Source of the DNA: Oscillospiraceae bacterium
GTDB taxonomy: Bacteria > Bacillota > Clostridia > Oscillospirales > Ruminococcaceae
Reading direction: 5' to 3'
Assembly: GCA_014796735.1 (NCBI GenBank)
Contig: JAAVIG010000112.1
Span: 1-14,695 of the forward strand
DNA length: 14,695 bases
The notes under the pieces were generated by a model, which saw only the letters and a list, made by a program, of their open reading frames with translations, had not been told where the DNA came from and ran no database searches. The stretch's first letter is position 1. Each line of letters opens with the position of its first letter. Below, one piece after another: positions 1-5,231 of the stretch. The translations under genes and the position numbers were made by a program.

Positions 1-57
1 CTCCATTCCTTCCATAGTAGGGTAGCCTCTCTTTGTATTGAATAACATATTTTGTAT

Positions 58-86
58 ATTATAGCATACAAGAGGGGTTTTGTCAA
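58..86 (-). promoter_or_regulatory. Consensus sigma-A promoter reading off the left edge
   Basis: On the minus strand there is a perfect -35 TTGACA (86-81), a 17-bp spacer and a perfect -10 TATAAT (63-58). It starts just after the MerR-like fragment ends and points out of the window, so it should drive a gene to the left. The spacer is the normal 17 bp, not the 19-20 bp spacer of classical MerR-activated promoters, so MerR-type control is not indicated. A GGAAGGA stretch near the left edge could be that gene's ribosome site. Confidence 0.7.
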
Positions 87-106
87 TTAAAAAAGTAATT
101 TGTGAT

Positions 107-364
107 TTAAGATTTTTTAGCAATTTCGGTTTTGTAGAAACTGATTTTCTCATCCAGCATACTGCGGTGTTCCATCAGCTTGGCTATCTGCTCATTCAGA
201 TGTTTGCGATGCCTGATTAGCATTTGAAGGCGTTCATCAAAGGTTTTATCTCCCTCAGCCCGAAGTGTTGAGTATTGCTTTATTTTCCGTATTGGCATAC
301 CTGTTTCTTTTAATCGAACAATAAATTCCGCCCATTTTACGTCATTTTCCGAATAATCACGCCT
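107..364 (-). pseudogene. MerR-family regulator, N-terminally truncated remnant
   Basis: The open frame runs from just after a stop codon (TAA, 367-365) to its own stop at 107. It begins R-R-D-Y-S-E-N-D-V-K-W-A-E-F-I-V-R-L-K-E-T-G-M-P. That matches the second part of a MerR winged-helix domain (the region after the recognition helix, with the conserved R-L-K-x-T-G-M). A charged helix of about 50 residues follows, the dimerising antiparallel coiled coil typical of small MerR proteins. The first 45 or so residues, including the DNA-binding helix-turn-helix and a start codon, are absent; other sequence replaces them upstream. An internal ATG at 298 could start a 63-residue product holding mostly the coiled coil, which could not bind DNA alone. 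Most likely it is a leftover of a deletion or insertion at the element edge. The MerR identity is fairly sure; loss of function is inferred from the missing N-terminus. Confidence 0.65.
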
Positions 365-431
365 TTATCGCTCGGTGTACATTAGGCTGCTTATGTAAAA
401 ATTCTTCATAAGATTTTTTAAGATCACTCAT
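357..431 (-). CDS. Tiny ORF of 24 residues, unknown
   Basis: The ATG at 431 overlaps the stop of the preceding 34-residue ORF in an ATGA arrangement, which suggests translational coupling if either is translated. The product starts M-S-D-L-K-K-S-Y-E-E-F and ends H-R-A-I-K-A. It is a hydrophilic, probably helical peptide with no recognised family. Its end overlaps the open frame of the MerR remnant by 8 nt, so it may instead be the head of another gene fused by deletion to the MerR tail. Existence as a real gene is uncertain. Confidence 0.25.
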   Translation of the reverse strand: MSDLKKSYEEFLHKQPNVHRAIKA

Positions 432-532
432 TTTAGGCTAACCGCCCTCGGATGCTTGTCCGAATTTTTATTATTGCTGCCACACACGTCTTGGCGGAAC
501 GCTCCTGTCGCTTTACCTTTGTTGGGCTGCAT
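428..532 (-). CDS. Small ORF of 34 residues downstream of the sigma-like gene
   Basis: The ORF starts at ATG 532, 27 nt after the sigma-like gene ends, and encodes a basic peptide (M-Q-P-N-K-G-K-A-T-G-A-F-R...) rich in Asn, Lys and Arg with a single Cys. No domain or signal peptide is visible, and I see no convincing ribosome site directly upstream. Stretches like this recur after sigma-like genes in Firmicutes conjugative elements (from memory, unverified), so the conservation may be of DNA or RNA rather than protein. Confidence 0.25.
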   Translation of the reverse strand: MQPNKGKATGAFRQDVCGSNNKNSDKHPRAVSLK

Positions 533-559
533 AAGGGAAGGTATCTGAAATACTGATAT

Positions 560-1105
560 TTAATTTTCAAAGAACAGGAGAGGAAAATTTTGCCTCTCAT
601 ATACTTCCTCACTCAGAAGCAAAATCACAACCCCTTTTTTTAAAAATTTTTTAATTTTTTTTAAACTTTTTTCTACGGAGTTCTGTATTGCTTGATAGGA
701 ACAGCCTTCATGATCCCCTATTTGCTTGTATGACAGCTTGGCAAAAAAGTGCATTTCAACACGTCTTTTTTGACAGTCGGTGAGGACTTTCAGTGATTCG
801 TATAATATATCGTAATCATTTCTTCTTATTACTTTATCAACCACTGACTCTTCTTTTTGCACCATACGAAGTCCTAAATCTTCCTCCGAAAGATCTTCTT
901 TTTCATAATGCCTCTCCTTTTCATTAAGATAAGACAGATCTTCGAGTTCCATTTTATCTATTTGCTCATACAGTTCCTTGCTGATTTCAACCATATGTAA
1001 AATTTTTTGTCCGTCCTTAAACGATACAAAAAATCTATTATCATTTTCATGGATAGTATAAGGATTATACTTATCCTTTCTTCTTTTTGGATATTTATTA
1101 TCCAT
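560..1105 (-). CDS. Sigma-70 region-4-like HTH protein (conjugative-element type)
   Basis: A 181-residue cytoplasmic protein. The N-terminal 80 residues are charged and lack sigma region 2. Residues about 100-157 look like sigma-70 region 4: a helix L-Y-E-S-L-K-V-L-T-D-C-Q-K-R-R-V, then the helix-turn-helix with A-K-L-S-Y-K-Q-I-G and G-C-S-Y-Q-A-I-Q-N-S-V-E, then a lysine-rich helix. Such short region-4-only proteins are common in Firmicutes ICEs and are thought to regulate element genes; the exact target is unknown. The start ATG at 1105 has an excellent AAGGAGG site 6-7 nt upstream, buried in an 18-bp palindrome. After a run of seven A at about residue 157 the frame continues into an unusual hydrophobic tail (V-V-I-L-L-L-S-E-E, later P-L-L-F-F). 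Its DNA also holds a GAGAGG/CCTCTC hairpin (578-598), so the natural C-terminus may be elsewhere. Confidence 0.7.
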   Translation of the reverse strand: MDNKYPKRRKDKYNPYTIHENDNRFFVSFKDGQKILHMVEISKELYEQIDKMELEDLSYLNEKERHYEKEDLSEEDLGLRMVQKEESVVDKVIRRNDYDILYESLKVLTDCQKRRVEMHFFAKLSYKQIGDHEGCSYQAIQNSVEKSLKKIKKFLKKGVVILLLSEEVYERQNFPLLFFEN

Positions 1106-1112
1106 TTGATTT

Positions 1113-1153
1113 CCTCCTTATCAATTTTTTAAATCAAAAAATTGATAAGGAGG
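1113..1153. repeat. Perfect 18-bp palindrome covering the sigma-like gene's ribosome site
   Basis: Arms at 1113-1130 and 1136-1153 are exact reverse complements with a 5-nt AAATC loop. Each arm ends in an AAGGAGG-type ribosome site, so both strands carry a Shine-Dalgarno sequence at the outer edge. On the minus strand it serves the sigma-like gene (ATG at 1105). On the plus strand it lies 7 nt before a GTG (1161) that opens only a six-codon frame. In the sigma-like mRNA the hairpin would mask the ribosome site. Confidence 0.75.
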
Positions 1154-1203
1154 TGGTGCACGTGTTAAATAAAAAGTTATGATGTGACTTTTTTCGGCAA
1201 TAA

Positions 1204-1237
1204 AAGAGCGTATCCATTTTAATTTGGATACGCTCTT
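1204..1237. terminator. Bidirectional intrinsic terminator
   Basis: A perfect 13-bp stem (AAGAGCGTATCCA at 1204-1216 paired with 1225-1237) closes an 8-nt loop. On the plus strand a T-rich tract follows (TATGTTTTT); on the minus strand the stem is followed by TTTTATTG. It lies upstream of the sigma-like gene, so in the minus direction it would stop readthrough from the cargo block into the sigma-like gene. Confidence 0.7.
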
Positions 1238-1352
1238 ATGTTTTTGGTTGTTTATTTTTCCGGACGTGAAAAATTTCACCGGCTTTTTTGGAATTATAAG
1301 GTCTATTTTATGAACATATATTTTTACTTCTTGCGCTAAAAGGCAGACCAAT

Positions 1353-1383
1353 GTAAATATCCTTTCTTATAAGGGATATTTAC
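1353..1383. repeat. 10-bp inverted repeat (stem-loop)
   Basis: GTAAATATCC (1353-1362) pairs perfectly with GGATATTTAC (1374-1383) around an 11-nt spacer. No T-run follows on either strand, so it is not an obvious terminator; it could be a protein-binding dyad or chance in AT-rich DNA. Confidence 0.45.
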
Positions 1384-1563
1384 AAATGCTGTCATTACCC
1401 TTAGAAATAATCAATATAAAATGCTTTAAATTCTTATCAATACGAAAACCAAAAGGCTATTTTGTATTTGTAACTTTCTCATACTCCACCCAGCTGTACC
1501 TATCATCAAAGTCAATATATTTTTCGTGTTGACAATCCGTTTTTCAAAATTGCCTAAAAAATT

Positions 1564-1630
1564 GCGGCAGCATATATTCTTTGCTTCGGTGATATGAAAT
1601 TCGCCGAACAAAGCCGATACAAGCTGCCGC
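1564..1630. repeat. Nested two-stem structured element
   Basis: The outer stem GCGGCAGC (1564-1571) pairs with GCTGCCGC (1623-1630), 8 bp and perfect. The inner stem CTTTG-c-TTCGG (1579-1589) pairs with CCGAACAAAG (1604-1613), 10 bp with one bulged C. An internal loop separates them and a 14-nt loop closes the inner stem. No promoter or terminator was found beside it. It could be a small structured RNA, an inverted-repeat remnant of a small mobile element, or an operator. Confidence 0.45.
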
Positions 1631-1724
1631 TATACGATATATTTTTTGGAGAAATGGTGAAGATTAAAAAGTTAAAAATACGCTGTTTGCCTGATAAATT
1701 CAATAAGTACCGAGTGAGCCTATG

Positions 1725-2375
1725 TTACTTTCTCTTCTTCAAGATTATAACTCCCAGGGCTGCAAGAGTCGCAGCACCTGCGAGAACCGAAACACCCTCA
1801 ACACCGGTGTCTGCATTGCTTTTGTCTTTTGTTGCCGAAGTAGCAACATTTCCCGCTGCGTTTGCGTTAGTTGTGGTTACCGGAGTTTCGTCTGCTGAAG
1901 CCTCTGTTTCGGCAGGCACAGGAGCACCTATGGTAACGCTCTTAATCGTAATATCATAACCGCGGAGCACCATACCAAAAAGTTGAATTGAGATGACATC
2001 GTCCGCGCTAAGTGTATACGAAACACTTCCGTCAACAGAAACCACAGCAAAACCGTCGTCCTGATTCTTGAATTCGTCGTCTGTCTGATTGTTGACCGCC
2101 TTGGTGCTGCACTCCAATTTAGGCCAGCCGTCGCAGCCGTTGGCGATCTGAACGAGGTGATACTCGTCCTCGTTGTTGATCACATACTCAACGGTGACTA
2201 TATCGCCTTCGGAAACACTGGCAAAATTGCTTGCGTCAAGAAACTCGCCACCCCAACCTGTGCCTAAGTTTAAATCGCCGCTTAACAGATTATCCGCTGC
2301 AAAGGCGTTAGCAGTGATCGCACTGACAGTTAGCGTCACTGCCAATGTACTTGTAAGTAATTTTTTGATTTTCAT
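1725..2375 (-). CDS. Putative wall-anchored carbohydrate-binding surface protein
   Basis: A 216-residue secreted protein. Residues 1-26 are a signal peptide (K-I-K-K, hydrophobic core, cleavage near A-N-A-F-A). Residues about 30-150 form one beta-rich domain with features of a carbohydrate-binding module: several Trp and aromatic residues (G-W-G-G, D-G-W-P-K-L) and an ending of alternating strands (Y-D-I-T-I-K-S-V-T-I-G). I cannot assign a CBM family. A Thr/Ala/Glu/Asp-rich linker (about 152-186) follows, then N-A-D-T-G (187-191), a hydrophobic helix and a K-K-R-K end. That layout is a variant sortase signal (N-x-D-T-G in place of LPxTG), although a plain C-terminal membrane anchor is possible. 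The start at 2375 has an AAGGAGG site. It is the last gene of the minus-strand block, 98 bp after the binding-protein gene. A role in holding the cell to plant glycan is inferred from context. Confidence 0.65.
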   Translation of the reverse strand: MKIKKLLTSTLAVTLTVSAITANAFAADNLLSGDLNLGTGWGGEFLDASNFASVSEGDIVTVEYVINNEDEYHLVQIANGCDGWPKLECSTKAVNNQTDDEFKNQDDGFAVVSVDGSVSYTLSADDVISIQLFGMVLRGYDITIKSVTIGAPVPAETEASADETPVTTTNANAAGNVATSATKDKSNADTGVEGVSVLAGAATLAALGVIILKKRK

Positions 2376-2411
2376 AAATCAAAGTCCTCCTTAATTTTTT
2401 CTATAAAATCG

Positions 2412-2443
2412 CAGACTGATTGGAATCTCTTATTCCGAGTCTG
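2412..2443 (-). terminator. Possible terminator or processing hairpin after the binding-protein gene
   Basis: CAGACT (2412-2417) pairs with AGTCTG (2438-2443), and inside it GGAAT pairs with ATTCC. On the minus strand the following tract is CGATTTTATAG, only weakly T-rich. It may attenuate transcription into the surface-protein gene or protect the upstream mRNA 3' end. Confidence 0.4.
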
Positions 2444-2473
2444 TGTTGTATAGCTGTTCGGTTATAACTGCTA

Positions 2474-3856
2474 TTATCCCAAAAAATTTTCAAGATAAGA
2501 GTTGATAACTCCCTCGTTGGTTGCACGAAGTTGAGTCCAGCCCAAGCCCATTTGATCTCCCTGCCCTTCTTCAAAAGCAACATTGATAAGCATACTGTCA
2601 ATAAGTTCGGTGAGTTCGCTGCTGAAGCCGCTATAATTTTCCACCACTACGTCGTATTTATCAAGATCTTCGTATCGCACCATAAAGTCGTAGGCTTCCT
2701 TTGTGTAGGACTTTTCGGTCATTATGCTTTCATCTACGACCGCTCTTAAATCCGGCTCAACCTGACATCTACGCATTATGTTGATAAATGCTGCCGCACC
2801 TTCGGGGTTAGGTGCTCCGCTGGGAACCATGTAGCCGAATGTGAACAGATTATAGTAATATTTATCTGCGGAAGGGTCGCGGGGGAAAGGAACAAATTCA
2901 AAATTTCTGTCTGGTAATGCCGTAAATGTGGAAATGCGCCATTGTCCCACGCCTAAAAATGCAACCTTTCCAGTGGCAAGAGGCATAGGCTCGTTGCTCC
3001 ACATACCGTCGCCGCGAACAGTCAAACCTTCTTTTCTGAGATCCATAAGAAAATTGGCGGCGTTATCAATAACCGAGCTATTTATATTGTTGACAGCCTT
3101 GCCGTTTTCAACGCCGATAAGCGGAATCCCTGTGCTTGCCATTATGTCGTTGCTCACAAGTCCCTGAACGCCGCCCAATGCTTCTTCGTTGTTATTTACG
3201 AATTCCACCATTACCCGCTTAAAGCTGTTCCAGTCCCACTCGTCCTTTTCGTACAGCTCCAAAGGATTATCAATTCCCAAAGAACGGAAAAGATCCGCGT
3301 CGTATATCAGAATATTCGGCAGCGCGTTAGCAGTGAAAGGGTAATAATAGTGTTTTCCTTCCCAAGAATAGCTTTCTATAAGGTTTTCAAACCCCGACCA
3401 CTGAGGTTCGGAAAGATCAATGTAATCCGAAAGGTCGGTATATAAATTTTGCGACATAAGGTAAGGGAAAAACTCGCCCTCTCTGTCTACCAAGTCGGGG
3501 GACATTCCCGTGCTTATCAGAGTTTGAAGCTTGGATATGCGTTCTCCCCAGCCTACCTGCTGATATTCGATTTTGCCGCCGTAGGTTTCCTCGAATAACT
3601 TTACTCCGGGTTTAATATCTCCCGCCACGCGCATATCGTAATGACTGAAATAGGTGAGATTGGGATTTTCGAGTTTATTATCATCGCTCTTTTCGACAAA
3701 CTCGTCAATATCTACAGGGTTTCTGATATCATCGTCCAGAGTATTCGAGGTGGTGATTGCGGGATTTTGCTTTTGCTCTTCCTCTTTACACCCGGTTGTT
3801 CCTAAAACAAGCGCCGCACATAGGGCTATACCGACAACTTTTTTAAAAGTATTCAT
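2474..3856 (-). CDS. ABC-transporter solute-binding lipoprotein (family 1, sugar type)
   Basis: A 460-residue lipoprotein. The signal peptide ends in L-G-T-T-G-C, with Cys23 as the lipidation site; T at -2/-3 is slightly off the usual L-A/S-G-C. The mature protein has the family-1 extracellular solute-binding pattern: an early F-E-E-T-Y-G-G-K-I-E-Y segment, then S-K-L-Q-T-L-I-S-T-G-M-S-P-D-L-V in lobe 1. Further on come Y-Y-Y-P-F-T, W-D-W-N-S-F-K and the late F-L-G-V-G-Q-W-R and Y-Y-N-L-F-T-F-G-Y-M-V-P-S-G-A hinge/lobe segments. Family members deliver oligosaccharides to MalF/MalG-type permeases. Here the neighbours suggest galacto- or arabino-oligosaccharides, but the ligand cannot be read from sequence. 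No permease or ATPase gene lies beside it, so it must use transporters encoded elsewhere. The start at 3856 follows AAAGGA, and it has its own promoter. Confidence 0.88.
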   Translation of the reverse strand: MNTFKKVVGIALCAALVLGTTGCKEEEQKQNPAITTSNTLDDDIRNPVDIDEFVEKSDDNKLENPNLTYFSHYDMRVAGDIKPGVKLFEETYGGKIEYQQVGWGERISKLQTLISTGMSPDLVDREGEFFPYLMSQNLYTDLSDYIDLSEPQWSGFENLIESYSWEGKHYYYPFTANALPNILIYDADLFRSLGIDNPLELYEKDEWDWNSFKRVMVEFVNNNEEALGGVQGLVSNDIMASTGIPLIGVENGKAVNNINSSVIDNAANFLMDLRKEGLTVRGDGMWSNEPMPLATGKVAFLGVGQWRISTFTALPDRNFEFVPFPRDPSADKYYYNLFTFGYMVPSGAPNPEGAAAFINIMRRCQVEPDLRAVVDESIMTEKSYTKEAYDFMVRYEDLDKYDVVVENYSGFSSELTELIDSMLINVAFEEGQGDQMGLGWTQLRATNEGVINSYLENFLG

Positions 3857-3893
3857 TATTTTTCCTTTCTTAGTTTGATTTTAATTACAAATT

Positions 3894-3922
3894 TGTATAG
3901 GCACCTAACAAAATTTTGACAA
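3894..3922 (-). promoter_or_regulatory. Promoter of the solute-binding protein gene
   Basis: On the minus strand, -35 TTGTCA (3922-3917), a 17-bp spacer and -10 TATACA (3899-3894) lie 38 bp before the ATG at 3856. The AraC-site blocks seen near the GH2 and GH30 genes are not present here, so this gene may be regulated separately. Confidence 0.55.
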
Positions 3923-3951
3923 ATAATTTTTGAATTGGTAAATATAAATTT

Positions 3952-5097
3952 TTAATTTGCATTTTCTAAAGGATGTATCTTTTCGGGAATATATTCAGCC
4001 ATAGCGCTTGTGGCTTCACAGGTAAAGTTATATCCGTACCATACGTATTCCTCTTTTGTAGACTGCATCCATACCATTATGCCGTTCCAGCCGTTATCAT
4101 GAACCGATTTGTATTTTTCGGTCAGGGTCATACCGATCTCGGCTTCGTCATCACAATGAGTTTCACCAATAAGGCAGGGCTTTTCCTCGGCTATTCCAAA
4201 CTCCTTGGGTGATTTATCGCAGGGAAATCCGAACCAAGGTTTTTGCCAATTATAATAATGAGTGCTGTAAAAGTCAAGACAGGAATTTTCAAGTCCCGTA
4301 AGTTCTTTCAGATATTCGTCCGAAACAACATTGCCCTCATATCTATCAGAATTGTATTTGATTATACCCATTCCCACGGTTACCAAAAAATCGCTGTTTT
4401 CGTGGATAACCGAAGCGCATTTTCCAAAAAAGTACGAAAGATGATCCCAACCTATTTGTCCACACTCCTCGTTTTCAAACACCCAGTCGGGTTCGTTCAT
4501 AATGTCAATGGCAAATATGTATTCATTATCTTTATAACGTTCGCAGAATTCTTTTACATAAGTTTCCGCATAAGCGTCGGCGGTTTCCTTGTTAGTTATC
4601 AGCTTACGCCAGCGAGTGCCGCTTCCAAGTCCGGTCGTATCCTTGAAATGATCGAAGGAAAGGAGAGTCGGCATAAGGTAAAGCTTGTTCTTTTCCGCCA
4701 GTTCAAAAAGCTTATCGAGATCGTTCCAGTGATTTTCGTTGATATTCGTTATTTCGCCGTTGTCATTAAGTGATACTATGGCTTCACCTTCGCAGTTTAT
4801 CCATATTCTGGTACAGTTTATCCCATCAGAGGTAAGACGGGAAAATTCGTCGTCCCAGAACTGAATATTCAGATCACCGCTCCACGAATCTTCTATCATG
4901 CTGCCTGTAAAATCATTCCAGTCTTTCCACGGTGTATTTACGCCGTTTACCCACAATTCCTTGCCGTCAACCATAAATTTTGTATCTTCTATGTATACCC
5001 TCGCCTTTTCGTCCTTGCTTGGGGTGCAGCCGTAAAAGGCAAACATTACGGATACGGCAGAAATTGCGGCTACTGTTTTTTTGATTTTTTGTTTCAT
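3952..5097 (-). CDS. Secreted GH5-like (clan GH-A) glycoside hydrolase lipoprotein
   Basis: A 381-residue (beta/alpha)8-barrel enzyme exported as a lipoprotein. The N-terminus M-K-Q-K-I-K-K plus a hydrophobic stretch ends F-Y-G-C, with Cys24 lipidated. The start is taken at 5097, not at the upstream in-frame ATG at 5133, because AAAGGA lies 7 nt before 5097 and the signal peptide begins there. Barrel motifs are F-M-V-D-G-K-E-L-W-V-N-G-V-N (strand 1), G-I-N-C-T-R-I-W-I (strand 2), A-I-D-I-M-N-E-P-D-W with Glu202 as proton donor (strand 4), S-T-H-Y-Y-N-W (strand 6), and C-L-I-G-E-T-H with Glu312 as nucleophile (strand 7). This pattern is shared by mannanase- and cellulase-like GH5 proteins. The subfamily and substrate cannot be assigned by eye. 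It sits between GH51 and the binding protein, so a plant-wall polysaccharide is likely. Confidence is high for clan and mechanism, low for substrate. Confidence 0.8.
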   Translation of the reverse strand: MKQKIKKTVAAISAVSVMFAFYGCTPSKDEKARVYIEDTKFMVDGKELWVNGVNTPWKDWNDFTGSMIEDSWSGDLNIQFWDDEFSRLTSDGINCTRIWINCEGEAIVSLNDNGEITNINENHWNDLDKLFELAEKNKLYLMPTLLSFDHFKDTTGLGSGTRWRKLITNKETADAYAETYVKEFCERYKDNEYIFAIDIMNEPDWVFENEECGQIGWDHLSYFFGKCASVIHENSDFLVTVGMGIIKYNSDRYEGNVVSDEYLKELTGLENSCLDFYSTHYYNWQKPWFGFPCDKSPKEFGIAEEKPCLIGETHCDDEAEIGMTLTEKYKSVHDNGWNGIMVWMQSTKEEYVWYGYNFTCEATSAMAEYIPEKIHPLENAN

Positions 5098-5180
5098 TTC
5101 CGTTCCTTTCAATATATCATAGCTTATTACCAAAAACGCTTTTCATGGGGACAACTCATGTTTGTTTTTGCAGTCCTGAT

Positions 5181-5209
5181 ACTAATCACCTTTTAAAAAG
5201 GTAATTAGT
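5181..5209. repeat. 14-bp imperfect inverted repeat between GH51 and GH5-like genes
   Basis: ACTAATCACCTTTT (5181-5194) pairs with 5196-5209 with one mismatch. On the minus strand the stem is followed by ATCAGGACTGC, so there is no T-run for termination in the direction of the genes. It may be an mRNA processing or stability hairpin or an operator dyad. Confidence 0.5.
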
Positions 5210-5231
5210 GTTTCGGGTGTAATCTCCACTT

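Larger units (their letters stand above)
1238..1724. other. Gene-poor stretch between ICE backbone and cargo
   Basis: No convincing gene is seen in this 487-bp AT-rich interval. Frames on both strands are short and lack ribosome sites. One minus-strand frame (about 1465-1535) reads K-Y-I-D-F-D-D-R-Y-S-W-V-E-Y-E-K-V and ends at a stop. It looks more protein-like than chance and may be a scrap of a decayed gene, but I do not recognise it. Two stem-loops, listed separately, lie within the interval. Confidence 0.4.

Noticed and set aside
1161..1181. GTG-initiated six-codon peptide after the plus-strand AAGGAGG
   Set aside because: Too short to support; the ribosome-like site is more simply explained as the mirror arm of the palindrome.
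1121..1351. 76-codon minus-strand frame
   Set aside because: It runs through the bidirectional terminator and one arm of the palindrome, has no ribosome site, and has no family resemblance.
1594..1959. 121-codon plus-strand frame
   Set aside because: Its second half is the antisense of the surface-protein gene's linker and tail, and it has no plausible ribosome site.
5098..5133. Upstream in-frame ATG of the GH5-like gene
   Set aside because: It would add 12 residues before the lipoprotein signal, and the best ribosome site precedes the ATG at 5097.
5181..5209. Intrinsic terminator between GH51 and the GH5-like gene
   Set aside because: The stem is good but no T-run follows on the minus strand.
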